A stretch of DNA of 64,000 nucleotides from Triglochin maritima (lineage: Eukaryota > Streptophyta > Magnoliopsida > Alismatales > Juncaginaceae). The translations under genes and the position numbers were made by a program. The stretch is taken from NCBI GenBank assembly GCA_963682175.1, contig OY821777.1, forward strand, positions 15,892,001 to 15,956,000. The letters run 5' to 3'. Of the stretch, positions 12,725 through 24,425 are shown piece by piece; the stretch's first letter is position 1, and each line of letters opens with the position of its first letter. The notes under the pieces are model-generated. The model was not told the DNA's origin. It saw only the letters and a list, made by a program, of their open reading frames with translations, and searched no databases.

Positions 12725-13185
12725 CCAATCGATCAACCGAACAAGTTCTCTGTTCGACCGATTACAACAAACATTCTAAGTATATTTTCCTAGTTTCACC
12801 GGTCAACCGCTCTTGACCTTTCGGTCGATCGTTCCCATATTTTTCGGATGACCTTTACCCTTGTCGTATTTTACAATGGTCGTACTCGTATAAATTCAAC
12901 TTAGCCCAAAAATACAATTGGTCACCGGTAAAACGTTAACCTAAAAACTGTCAACTGGTTGAACACTTTTCTTGAGCCCAAAGTGTGTGATATTTTCGGT
13001 CGAATGTAACCAATATTTGTGTTCGACCGTTATACCTTTACCCTGGCCAAACCCCCTAGATCGGTCGACCAAACCCTAACCTAGTTCGACCGATGACTTA
13101 TGTTAAAGCCTAAGTGGTTTTACCGTTCACTTGTTCATTCGAACGTTTCTTTATTATTAAAGAAACAATCGACCGTTATGCCCGA
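12725..13185. promoter_or_regulatory. Degenerate dyad array in family B LTR
   Basis: At least four pairs of GGTCGACC-like sites (for example CGGTCAACCG then CGGTCGATCG with a 12-bp spacer; CGGTCGACCA then a TTCGACCG half with 11 bp). The array ends about 115 bp before the TATA box at 13294. Confidence 0.6.
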
Positions 13186-13343
13186 TCTAGTAGACCATTG
13201 ATGGGCAAAATTGTTGATTCTGAGTTTCTAATTTATGTATCTTACACAGAACTCTTTCAATTCATCCCCAATCGCTATATCTCTGTAAGAGCTTATAAAT
13301 AGATATTCATACACCTTGTTTACACATCTCTCACACTTTTATT

Positions 13344-15280
13344 TGTAGGATTTTGTGCCCTATACTTGTGTATATTTTTAAAAAAAATAACAAGTATTTA
13401 TTATCGATTTTCATATTTTTCAACAATTTTATGTACAAAATTCCTAATTGTATTTCAATATATGTAATTAACTATTTAATATTGAAATGCATAGATTGGA
13501 TCATACCTTGGGGATTATTAAATCCCTCTTACCAATTGAAAGTCGAGTTCCACATCGGATCGCCTCAGCATTACCTCCAAGTGTTCACCAAACTCTAAAC
13601 AAGATTAGAGATATCGAAGCTAGTCAATCAATCTCAAATATGAGGTTAGAATCTAGCTAATAACTCATTCTATGCTCCAAAGAAATTAATCTCTAGCACA
13701 CAATTAAAACTAAGAGAATTTTATATGGAATGATCGAAAACTTAGAAAGAGAAGAATTTTGCATTAGTGTAAACAAGGAAGGGAGAAAATACCTATTTAT
13801 AGGATTTTCTCTAACCCACATCATTTTCAAACCACTTACACATGATCTCTTGTTAATCTCTGCACTAAACCACATCATGTGCAAATCGCTTTGCACATGA
13901 TCTCTTGTTTATCTCTTCACTAAACCACATCATTTGCATACCACTTTTCACATGATCTCTTGTTTATTTTACCACATCATCATCCCATAATTACCTTTGA
14001 CCAAGGTGGATTAAATCCAACCAGTAATCAGTAAAAATTCTCTTATTAATATATGCAAAAATGTGGGCAGACGGTTGGACTGTTTATCAGTATTTTTTTT
14101 ACTTTACCAAATTTTGGATTAATATCCAACAAAATTTGGACTTTAGGGTTTTAGCAAATTAATATGTTATAATGTTGTAGATCACATTATATCATGTAAT
14201 ATATTATCATATATAATGTCAAAATATTATACCCCATGATATATATACATCTGATACGAATTTATTTATTATTCTAACCATGTCGTTTTTTACGACATAT
14301 TAATTTTGTCATTTTACCATATGTATTTAATTCCATATCATATGAATTTTAATACATCATATAAAATAAAAAATTATATTTCGTGTTTCTCAGTTTTGTG
14401 GTGTGACGTATAAGAGGATCTAAGTTATGTTGACAATGATATAAAATATTTTATATCATCAACTATAAGCGGTATCTAGTTACACATTATAGTTACACAA
14501 ATAACAAAGATGTTTTGTTGACTCGAACTAAACACGATCCACTTAATGATATGTAAAATATCACTTGTATCTATCTCTTGCCTCATAATATTATGAATAT
14601 TATATAAAGTAGAAATATATCATTTTTGTATTATATATTCATTTTTTGATCTCTCAAGCTAATTATAAATATGTAATTATACACAAGTTACATTATGTAC
14701 ATTATAATTTCACTTTATCAAGGGCTGAACAATATCATCACTCAAGTCAAGATGGGCAATGATAATCTTTTGACATATTACATTTCCTTCATAAGTTATG
14801 TATAACCAGCTACCTTTATCACTATATGCATTGATAGCTTTTGATAATAATCAAATTATACACTTCTTATGTGAAAAGATATAGCTCTCATATCAAGGAT
14901 TCAAAGACACAATGAAACATTAATGACACAAACACAATTCCATAATGTTTCATTCCTTAGGTCAATTCAATATATGAAAGAAATATTTTCTCTTTCACAT
15001 ACTCATGTTGTTAAATATTTGTAGAGCTACAATATTTCTTTCAACCAACAAGAAAATCTTAACTCGGTAATCAATGTTCCATGCTAATTATCATGATTGT
15101 GAATCACTTTTGATTTATGTAAATCATTATCTCTTAGAGCTCTACAGTTAATGACCAAGAGTCTCTTACTTAATACTTCTAAAAGACGAATACATTAATC
15201 AAGGAACAAAATGTTTAATACATTCAATTCATAATAAAAGACATATAAAAGTAAAACTTTTATAACACATTCCTTTCTCA
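13344..15280 (-). repeat. Family A solo LTR, reversed, nested in family B LTR
   Basis: The reverse complement starts TGAGAAAGGAATGTG at 15280 and ends AATCCTACA at 13344, matching the whole family A LTR. TATA box on the minus strand at 13794-13801. The place where other family A LTRs carry about 240-430 bp of dyad array (around 14040-14110) holds only one degraded half-site. No clean 5-bp duplication was found (TTATT versus ATACA). Confidence 0.8.
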
Positions 15281-15759
15281 ATACACTAGAGAGAAGTCTC
15301 CCAATCCCTAAAGCCTCAAATCATACAACCTTACACTTCCACATCTTTGATCAATTCTACATCATACTCAAACTGTGCTCAAGTTAGAGAGTGTTGTGAT
15401 CTACTCAACTATTTCTTTGTCAAAGAAGCAAAGATTTTGGTGTAAGCCCGAAGTATTCATTCTCGAATTGTGAGAAGATGAATCCAAGCTAGCGAGGGTT
15501 GTTCGCTAGGCTTGAAGTTGTAAAGGCGTTATCTCCCGGCCCGGGACGGGGAATGGATAGTGAAGATGTAGGCAGAGCTTGCAAGAGAGGAAGTAGGCGG
15601 GAGGTCGGACCTCTATAAAAATCACATCGTCTTCTTGTGTGGTTTGCTTGTATTTCCCTACTTACTTAAATTCGTTTCTGCCCCATCTATTGTCTAATTA
15701 AGTAAGGACTAAAGTTGAATTGATTAGATATTAAGTAGGTCATCGATCCTAACAAGTCC

Positions 15760-17850
15760 ATCTTTCCAAAGGACCCTGATGCTGAATCCACTCGTATACT
15801 AGTCTATGTTCCGCTGCAATAGTATTCATTAGCTCTTTAAATTTCTTAACGAATGAGTTTTACTCACTTTGTAAAACTTGATTTGTCCTAAACTTTCCTT
15901 GCAGTTACGCTGTTTTGCAAGATTTACTTTCATGTATCGAAAACAGAATCGATGTACATGACCCTTTGAAGGCGGAAATGCAGCTCGCACACAAGCGTTT
16001 ATTATTCCCAAGTATCTGTCAGTGATAATACACAAATTAGGTTGCTTAGTCACTTTAATGGCTAGCAATTGGAGGAACCACATCCACGACTCTATCTTCT
16101 CGCTCTCTACAACAGCAAATGCTAAAGGAAAATTTTCGTTGCTTGCATCCATGGCCACAACAATCAACAATAATCCTCTATATTTGCTATAGAGGTGTGT
16201 TCCATCCACACTAACAACGGGTCTGCAAATTCAAATCCACTAATTGAAGGTTTGAATGCCCAAAACACCCATTGAAACATCTCATCGTCTAGATTTACCT
16301 GTATGACCTCTATTTTGACAACAGAACATGGATTGTTCTGACACAGAACGGTGAGGAACGTTTGTAAATCCTTGAAATTGTCTTATTTAGCACTATAAAT
16401 TCGGTTCAAAGTTTTTTTCCTGGCATGTCATGTTTTAGTATAACCGATTTCAAGTGAGTATTTAGTTTTCACTCTTTCCATTATTTCAGCAGGAATGATT
16501 GTTAATTTGGTTCTAACAGAAGACATTATCAAGTCGCAAATAAAATTAGCAGTACATTATTTATTGTCATTCAGTAAAATCGGATTGGAACAAGTGTACT
16601 CAGTGTCGTACGTTTTAACTTTAAAATATATGCAACCTTTTGGGACAAATGCACGTAGACGTCATTTGTAGTGATCCTCATCACGACGAAGAAAACAAAC
16701 AATGTAGCATTTTATTGAAGAAACTACAACTGAATACTGGAAAAAAAAATCAATGTGCAACGACTACAGAGCATGAACCAAATTATCATTGGTCAAGAAA
16801 GAAGTTTATCCCCGAAAGAACGACCATCTTCCGTCCATCAATCACTTCGTGACAAATTGTTTGCAACATCGAAAAATGAGTGTTCAATGACAGAGTTCTC
16901 TATCCAATTGTCATCGTCAAAGATATCAGGAAACTCATTAAGAGTTAGAACCATGTTGTTAGCAACTGCATCATCAACAACGTCGTCCTCTTCTCGGTTT
17001 ATGGATTGGCTCATCTCATATATGACCTCACGCGTCTCCTGAACTACTTCATTAACAGAAACACCTTCATGTTCATCTTCTACAACAAATGGTGTATTGT
17101 AATCCTTTAATTCCTCGGTGTCATCATCTTCATCACTATGCATCTCTTCTTCCGGGCGTCGAAGTTCTGGTCGACTATAATGAATTGGGTCAACTGACGA
17201 CAAACGAAGACCAATGGAGGGATATGAGGTCGACGGTCCAAACTTGCCAGCAAACTCATCATGGTTGTAATGCATAGTTTCAATTTGCGACATACCAAGA
17301 TAAGGATTTGCACTGCTTGAAGGAATCTCACCTACATTTTGTGGTCATTCATTGCTTGTTTGGAAGTTCTGCGATTGGAAAAATAGAATTTGTTGGTATG
17401 TCAGAGCTTCGGTTGTAGGAATTAGACTCATATTCAAATATATTCCACAGTCCCAACCGGTCGACATTACTGTACCATACTCCAGAAAATGAGTGTTGGT
17501 TGTCAGCGTAGGGTCAAGCACTTTAAGTTCATCTTCTACAAAGACTCCAACCAAAGACCTCCATTTAAACAAATGCATCTTTCCATAAACCGACTTATAA
17601 TTAGTTAATGGAGCGTATGCTCAATCATTGTTTCACTGTCAACTTGACATCAAACATATTGTTTAGATAACAACATTCAGATCTTATAACATCCACTAAA
17701 TCCACATATTTGATGTTCCATGGAACTACTACTAATTTGTGCTCGGACCCTGTATATTATGTCACATCTCTGTTACATTCTAATTTTACATCATACCTGA
17801 TCAACAAAGATCCTTCATCATCTTTTTCTATTCCAACCCTCTATAAATTA
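15760..17850 (-). pseudogene. MULE transposase, N-terminal and DDE catalytic part
   Basis: From the right: a MuDR-like N-terminal region (17850-17345, broken by stops), an acidic linker (17293-16838, DEDDDTEEL), then the MULE transposase domain at 16209-15829 beginning MDGTHLYSKY, with LLLIVVAMDASNENFPLAFA, IITDRYLGII and a HRFCFRYM zinc-type segment. The first two catalytic aspartates (DGTHLY, TDR) are visible. A frameshift near 15845 separates this from VKKFKELMN...EWIQHQGPLERWT, which ends at the family B insertion. Several stops mean it is dead. Confidence 0.85.
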
Positions 17851-18599
17851 AATTTGAAAATGTGTTCAAGTGAAATGATTGCTCTTCTATTCATACTTCA
17901 TTAAAAATTTGAAAAAACTCAAATGATTTAGAAATTACCTCAATCGGGTGTAGTAGCAAACAACTGTAAACGTCGAGCAATCACTCCAACAAAATCAACT
18001 ACAATAAACAACCTTACGAATAATATCATAATTAAAAAAATGACAAAACCTTCCCTATATTTTCATATTTGAAAATTTAAACCTGCATTGTAAAAAACTA
18101 ACAACAATACAAACAACAATTTTAACCTCCAAACATCTAAATAACGACATATTTCATATTTGAAATGACATACATTCAAACAACATTCAAATCACAACAT
18201 GTAATATTTCTCAACTTCAACACATTTTTTCCATTGAGAACCACATACATTCATTACTAATCACATTTATTTTTTATTAAAACAATCACAAATCATTCAT
18301 AACATATCATATGTAATATCACAATCAACAAATATAATTTCAATCAAAATAATCAAATTTAAATTCTACAGTTTTTAAGATTACCATTGCAAACCTACAA
18401 TCAACAAAAACTAAATCAATAATCTACTCAGAAGCAAAAAAAATTATTTTGGCCTAAAAATCGGAAACCGGAATCAGGTTTTCACCAAAATAGGTTCCTA
18501 AACCAACAAAACACTACAATCATACCTAAAACAACAATGAATATCATCCTAATACATATAATACGAAACAAACTGCTGGAAAACGAAGATAAATCAAAA

Positions 18600-19060
18600 C
18601 ACTAACCTGAAAATCACGAGAACTCGGCGTAAGGGAGAGGGGGCATCAGACTGCTTTTATATCCCGACGGATCTCGACATTACAAACGCCGGGTTCACTT
18701 TTTTTAAGTGAACTCGCCGTTACGGATTCTGAGTTCTACCTTTAGAACTCAACATCCTAGACGTCGTGTTCATATAATCCCCGGTTCATTAAAACTGCCC
18801 CATGCTCGATCTTTGATTTTATAAAATGAAGAAAATTAAAATTGAACTCAGCACTGATGTTACCAAGTTCTGTCAAAAAGAACTCGACACTTGTGTTGTT
18901 GTGTCAATTTGGTACAAATTTCACCAAGTGTTTGGAGTCGGCATCGTTGAGACCGATTTTCCCTATAAAGATCTCAGCGTTGGCAACGTCGAGTTCTACA
19001 AAGAATTTTTTTCTACAGAATGCGTTTGCATCTTTGTGCCTTGAGAAAAGTTAGTATTTT
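18600..19060. repeat. Degraded GAACTCGGC-type repeat at the MULE right end
   Basis: Repeated variants of GAACTCGGC/GCCGAGTTC (for example aactcggcgt, aagtgaactcgcc, gaactcagcac, aactcgacac, gtcgagttc) recur every 40-80 bp in both orientations. A cleaner version of the same motif forms hairpins at 59500-59740. The position upstream of the transposase gene suggests a terminal region of the MULE, which is inference. Confidence 0.4.
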
Positions 19061-19524
19061 GATTTATGGGTGCCTTTGTTTGACGAGAAAAGTTAGTATA
19101 AAACTTAGTAAATTGAAGGAGTGTATCTTCCAATATATGTTTCATAGGTCATTTTGTTGGTCCAAAGAGACTGTGTGAAAGGGAGTTCTTGAACCATGAA
19201 ACCATTGTGTTGTTGTAACAAGTATTTTCAACGAGGTTTTTGCTTGGGTGCATCCAAAACATGCTTATTTAACCTTTGTATATGTGTATTTTTATATTGT
19301 TCTAGTACTTACCAGACCAACTATTTGCTTAGGTGCATTTTCACTTAATATTGTTACCTACTAACTCTAACAATGTTACCGTCACCCCTAATGCAGTCGA
19401 CTACAAACTTTAAATCTCAAAATCCCCCAAATTGTTTTTTCCCCTAAAATCCCTAAAATCTAACATTTTCCGACCTCTCTCGCTCATAAGTTTTAAATTT
19501 AACCACGCATACAGGCCATGTACA

Positions 19525-19804
19525 CTACAAGAAATTAGGTACAATAGTTACATGGAAAAAAATTCGAATTAAACTTATTTTAAAAAAATCCAAAATAAAT
19601 CTCTCCCAATCATATTCTCATACTATACCCGTTGTCACCAAGTCACGGCAGCAAATCTTATTTTTTAGTGTTTACAGACGCCGCATTCTGTAGAAAAATA
19701 AACTTTGTATCCCTAATTTCTACAAAGATTTTTTTTTGTAGTGTACATGCATCCCTAACCAGTGCAGTTCCATGTAATTATTGTATCCCTAATTTCTTGT
19801 AGTG
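19525..19804. mobile_element. Short CACTA-like inverted-repeat element (spacer of the long inverted repeat)
   Basis: The ends read CACTACAAGAAATTAGG (19525) and CCCTAATTTCTTGTAGTG (ending 19804), the typical CACTA terminal sequence. A third, inner copy of the end (TTTTGTAGTGTACATG) lies near 19735. No coding sequence. Flanks CATGTA/TACATG extend the inverted symmetry, so no target duplication can be claimed. Confidence 0.6.
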
Positions 19805-20230
19805 TACATGACTTGTATGTTTGTGGTTAAATTTAAAACATATGAGCGAGAGAGGTCAAAAATGTCAGATTTGAGGGATTTGGGGGGAAAGAACGATTTG
19901 GGGGATTTTGGGTTTGTAGTCGATTTCATCGAGGGATTTTGGGTTAGAGTCGGTTTGAGTTTGAGTCGATTTGGGGGTTTTGAGTTTGAGTCGATTTAGG
20001 GGTGGTGGTAACACTATTAGAATAAGTAGGTAACAATATTAAGTGGAAATGTACTTAAGCAAATAGTTGGTCTGGTATGTTTTGGAACAATCTAAAAATA
20101 CACAAATACAAATGTCAAATAAGCATGTTTTTGAAGTACACCCAAGCAAAAACCTCGTTGAAAATACTTGTTACAACAACACCTTGGATTCATAGTTGCA
20201 GAATTCCCTATCACAGTCTCTTGGACCAAC

Positions 20231-20383
20231 CACTACGGTAGAAAATGGAATATACGTCAGATATATGACTTCCCAGACCCGACGTCTATGTATACGTCGT
20301 ATATCCAACGTATATACCTATAGACGTCGGTCATTAATACATCCGAAGTTTATTAGGCGACGAATATGCACTCTGCACTAGTG
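20231..20383. mobile_element. CACTA-like MITE, 153 bp
   Basis: It starts CACTACGGTAG and ends GCACTAGTG, with ATATACGTC/ATATTCGTC subterminal inverted stretches. The flanks AAC and GAC (3 bp, one mismatch) are a candidate target duplication. The inverted arm at 19140-19180 shows the empty site (ttggtccaa joined to the tgttttg side), which supports insertion after the arms were made. Confidence 0.6.
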
Positions 20384-20445
20384 GACAAAATGGCCTATGA
20401 AACATATATTAGATGATACACTCCTTCAATTTACTAAATTTTATA

Positions 20446-23400
20446 CTAACTTTTCTCGTCAATAACACCACCCTCATCTTCTTTTTCTTCCTCCTTAGCT
20501 GGCCCCTTCAACTTGCGTTCCTCCATGGCCTTAATTACACTCTCAAGGCACAAAGTGGCAGCCTCTTCCTTCCCTACTCTTTTCTTGGGCATCAAATTCT
20601 CGGCCACATCAGCCGGCGTAATATTGACCTCTTCAATCAACTTTTCAATCTTCTCAAAGAGAGGATGCCAAGTAACATCAAGGTAGTTCCTGGCAAGCAC
20701 TTTGAAGGCCTGAAACCTACAATAAGAAAGCTCAATGTGCTTGTCCATTCTTCCACTCCTAATAAGTGCAGTATCGAGCTTTTCTATGTGGTTTGTGGTG
20801 AAGACTATGAGTCTCTCGCTTCCACATGAAGACCAAAGCCCGTCTATGAAATTGAGTAGCCCAGACAATGTCACTTTGCTACTCTCATCCTTCTCCTCGA
20901 CCGGTGGTATTGGTGATTCTTTTTCTTCGCCGTTTTCATTCTTCTTCTTTCGTTTCCCTGTCAAGTCGAGGGAGCAATCGATGTCCTCAATTATGATTAT
21001 TGACTTGCTGGTGGTGTCGATGAGGAGTTTTCGAAGCATAGTGTTGTTCTTCACTGCCGTGAGTTCGAGATCGTAGATGTCATAGTCTAGTAGGTTAGCC
21101 ATTGCAGCCACCATTGACGATTTCCCAGTGCCCGGCGGACCGTAGAGGAGATACCTATTCCAACACCAATCGTCAGCAAAGAAATCATCCTTCGTATTAA
21201 ACTTACACTCATGCTAGTTGTTGTTTTACTTCTTTCTTTTTTATTAGAAATGGTATGTGAAGAGGTGTTTCAAGATGCAAATTGATATAGAGACATATTT
21301 CAGGAGGAAAATTGTAATTCACTCGTTATTTAATTTTAAACTTAACTCAAATTATAGTAAATTTCATATTGATGTGACTTCAAAAACTCCAACTCACTAC
21401 TTCAGCAGCATCATAAAATGTGCAGAAGAAGTAAGGTATCAAATTTCAAAAAAAAAAGTAGTGCAAGAAGTGTCAAGTACTTTGATATATGGTCCAGCTA
21501 TGACATAAGGGTACAGATTCAATTTATTAGATGATGGTAAGTAAAATAAAGAGTATGCAAGATATCATTTTTCTCGGCATAATTTGGAGCTCTCTGAACA
21601 ACGCTGCACGATGGACCCAAAAAAACTTCTGTAAAATATAAACTAGAAACAAAAGGGAAGAAAGTATCAACACGGACACTAGAATTCCTTAGGAGAAAAG
21701 ACAACTCTATGACGTTGACTTGTATGTATTTTGTATCAAAGGAAATGACAACTTGCATCTACACTTTTAATGTTGTGAACATTTTTAAACACAGCCATAA
21801 TATTTTACTGTTTTATATGTTATATTAAACACCTACTATTTGCTTGGTAATCACACTAAAGCACGGTGATCAATAACGCAGATGAAAGGTATAAAAAAGT
21901 GTTTTTTTTAAAATATGGTTGGTCGATCGTTGACTTCAACTAAGGGTCTAATTGGCAAGATGACAAGTTCAAAGAAGCGACAAATTGGAACTTGAGTTCT
22001 AATTGAAGTTCAATAAATCAGAGATAATTTTTTAGCTTCTACACTAAAATTAAGAGAAGTTGTGCATATAAACTTCTAAATTTTCCTACACACCAACCGC
22101 ACTGGCGTATCCCATCAAGCAAAAGTTTATTAATACACTAGTTGGTTGTATAATTCAATTTTAGTGACGAAAAAATGATATCACCTACCCTCTCTTCCAA
22201 GCTTTCCCAATCCTTGCATAGTAGTCCTTGCTCTCGCTAAAAGTGATGAGGTCTTGGATGATGTCTTCTTTCTTGTCGGGATCCAAAGCGACGGTCTCAA
22301 ACGTTGCTGGATGTTCAAGAGGGACATGATTCCATGACCTGGCCTTGTACTCGTGCCCACTGCTTGCACTGTTGGTGTAAAGCTTCCTTTGCCTTTTGCT
22401 CACCTCAGCCGCCTTGCCCTCCCTTATAACATGCTCAAGGTACTCCTTGTTAATCATTTCCCTGTCGTGCCGGTGGAACGACAGCTTATAGTACCTATTG
22501 ACAACACAACAAACAATCAGGACATGTGTGTATTTGGTTTTCCACGAATGTTATTCTCGTAAATTCCCTACTTTCCACTTCAATGAAACGAAAGTAAACT
22601 ATGTCAGTTGGAAGATCTTTTAGTGTCTAAATGATTACGATAAGAGATCATCTAACTTTAGCGCTAGTCGCATAGTATCTTTAGGTAGAATGTAGTTAAT
22701 TCTTATTTGGAAAGGTTGTAAGAAGAAACTCACGTATTTGGAAAGCGAGTCAATTAGAGGAAATTAGTTTTGGTCCCCTCTAAATTTTTGACCGAACTCA
22801 TGGCTAGGGTATTTTATTGTTGGAAGCTAATTATGACCCAACGTAGTTGAACGACCCGGGAAGTTACAAACAAAATGCGAAAAAAATTGGGGGAGAACGA
22901 TTCAACTTCTGATTTCAGAGAAACGAAATCCTGTCATGATACATCCGAATACACGGACAAATTAAACCAAAACAAAACTTCAATTTTTTGTCATCACAGA
23001 TATGACTACGAGATAAATATCTAGACTCGTGTAATTTTCTCGCGTAACACAATAATTACTTCACCAAAGAATAGGAACTTGATTTCTTTCTTCGGAATTA
23101 AATCGATATGACAAAGAGAAATTATTCCAACATAACTTAACCATAACATATTGTTTGTACGTAACAGAAAATCTATATATAGATACCTCTTCTCGTCGCT
23201 GGTAGGGTAAAAGGAGAAGGAGGGGGTCTTAGACGTGAAAGACCTGGACGTCCACCAAACCTTCTTACCGCAAAAAGTGTCGACAACCTCCTCTTGATCA
23301 TCCATGCTAAGGTCAAGTCCCTTCCCATCCTTCCCCATCTCCGCCTTCAGCTTCTTGGCCATACCAGTGCATGTCCGAGCGAGATACGACTCGATGTGCG

Positions 23401-23620
23401 TGTATGCCTCGCTTCGCGATAGCCTCTCCCCCGTCTGCTCCGGAAACCGGATCTCTATGTAGGGGTACACCACCCCGACCAACTTGGTGGTGTATTTGGA
23501 CATGTAGGATTGGAGATTGAGGTGGTCGAAGTACTTGGATATGACTGCCCATAGGAACATGAGGCTGGCTATCGCCGATCCCAGCCTTGCCGGCCACCCT
23601 TCTTCCATCATGGCGAACAT
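20446..23620 (-). CDS. AAA-ATPase of the AATP1/BCS1-like plant family
   Basis: Three exons on the minus strand: 23620-23187, 22494-22189 and 21154-20446, all with GT-AG junctions and continuous phase, giving 482 residues. The N-terminus has one hydrophobic segment (about residues 12-30, LGSAIASLMFLWAVI), followed by the AAA-associated domain. The AAA domain begins near 245 (GKAWKRGYLLYGPPGTGKSS); Walker A is 252-260, Walker B IIIIEDID is 299-306, and sensor/arginine-finger region FTTN...DTALIRSGRMDKHIE follows. A lysine/glutamate-rich insert (KRKKKNENGEEKE) lies after Walker B, as in this family. Plant members are membrane-anchored in mitochondria or ER and respond to stress or ABA; the exact role here is unknown. 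Three ATGs in the first five codons (MFAMM) make the start slightly uncertain. The stop codon lies in the inverted-repeat arm at 20446. No defect is visible, so it is probably functional. Confidence 0.9.
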
Positions 23621-23679
23621 GACGGTCGAGTGTGACTAACTAATGGGATCCGATTTGGAATAAATGAAGATGTGGGCAA

Positions 23680-23687
23680 TATAAATA
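23680..23687 (-). promoter_or_regulatory. Possible TATA box of the AAA-ATPase gene
   Basis: TATTTATA on the minus strand, about 60 bases upstream of the first ATG at 23620. The spacing would leave a short leader. Weak evidence. Confidence 0.3.
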
Positions 23688-23917
23688 GGAGATGTATATG
23701 TTTCTTTGAGAAGATAATTATTTGTCAATCAAATAATGGAGATGAAGTTGGAGATTGGAACTGGTACCTTAGGTCCTAAGGGATGAGAGATATTTTGTTG
23801 TTTGTTTTTGACTTTGTTTGATACCGTGCAATATTTGAGTACTTCGTTTTTTTTCTTTCTAGTCTCTCGGATCAATCTGAATACATCAATTTGTAGATTG
23901 GAAATGATAAATTCAAT

Positions 23918-24415
23918 GGTTAATTACAGTTTGTCCCCTAAATTATACATTGGTATCACTTTGCTCCCTTGAAATTTCAAAGTTAACAGTTACATCCCCT
24001 GAATTTTAATTTTGTAACATTTTGCCCATTTGAACTTCAAAAACTCATTATTTAACACACATTCGACGTTTGTTTTCCTAATTATTTTTGTTGTATCCCT
24101 AATACACTCCTAAACCTATATTTACGTGAAAGTTTGGATCGAAACGGAGGTTGGATATGGTTGGAATTTGGGTCAGATTGACCTCCGTTTCGATCCAAAC
24201 TTTCACGTAAATATAGGTTTAGGAGTGTATTAGGGATACAACAAAAAAAATTAGGAAACAAATGTCGAATGTGTGTTAAATAATGAGTTTTTGAAGTTCA
24301 AAGGGGCAAAGTGTTACAAAATTAAAGTTCAGGGGAGGTAACTGTTAACTTTGAAACTTCAGGAGGATAAAGTGATATCAAGGCATAGTTCAGGAAGGCA
24401 AACTGTAATTAACCC
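23918..24415. mobile_element. Foldback MITE with 234-bp arms, MULE-type duplication
   Basis: Arms 23918-24151 and 24181-24415 are near-perfect inverted copies around a 29-bp loop. Ends read GGTTAATTACAG and CTGTAATTAACC. A 10-bp direct repeat TAAATTCAAT flanks it (23908-23917 and 24416-24425), a length typical of Mutator-type insertion. No coding sequence. It sits 300 bp upstream of the AAA-ATPase gene start. Confidence 0.85.
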
Positions 24416-24425
24416 TAAATTCAAT

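Larger units (their letters stand above)
12350..15754 (+). mobile_element. Solo LTR, family B, with nested solo LTR
   Basis: The LTR begins TGTTGACTTTTTGG at 12350 and ends GATCCTAACA at 15754, with a perfect AGTCC duplication on both sides. Without the nested family A LTR it is about 1.47 kb. TATA box TATAAATA at 13294-13301. Related copies are 42505-44182 (minus) and 63695-64000. No coding region is present, so it is a solo LTR. The superfamily cannot be told from the LTR alone. Confidence 0.85.
6349..19060 (-). mobile_element. MULE (Mutator-like) transposon split by nested insertions
   Basis: Transposase pieces lie on the minus strand at about 17850-15760, 12349-12195 and 6498-6349. The intervening DNA is two insertions with perfect 5-bp target duplications: family B solo LTR (AGTCC at 12345-12349 and 15755-15759) and family A copia (GTCCA at 6494-6498 and 12190-12194). 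Removing both rejoins transposase sequence in a consistent reading frame. The left part is cut by family E at 6348. The right boundary is set roughly, where degraded GAACTC-type terminal-repeat sequence ends; no exact terminal inverted repeat was established. Confidence 0.75.
19080..20462. repeat. Long inverted repeat overlapping the 3' end of the AAA-ATPase gene
   Basis: Left arm 19080 to about 19524 and right arm about 19805 to 20462 are inverted copies (shared stretches include gacgagaaaagttagtat at the outer ends, TTTTTGCTTGGGTG, and CCAGACCAACTATTTGCTTA). The outer end of the right arm is the last codons and stop of the AAA-ATPase gene; the left arm carries an inverted copy of that gene end. 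The right arm is longer because a 153-bp CACTA-like MITE sits in it. The spacer is itself a short CACTA-like inverted repeat. Confidence 0.8.

Noticed and set aside
13344..15280. Target duplication for the reversed family A solo LTR
   Set aside because: Flanks TTATT and ATACA do not match in either register.
22353..22562. Plus-strand open frame inside the AAA-ATPase gene
   Set aside because: It is antisense to exon 2 of a well-supported gene.
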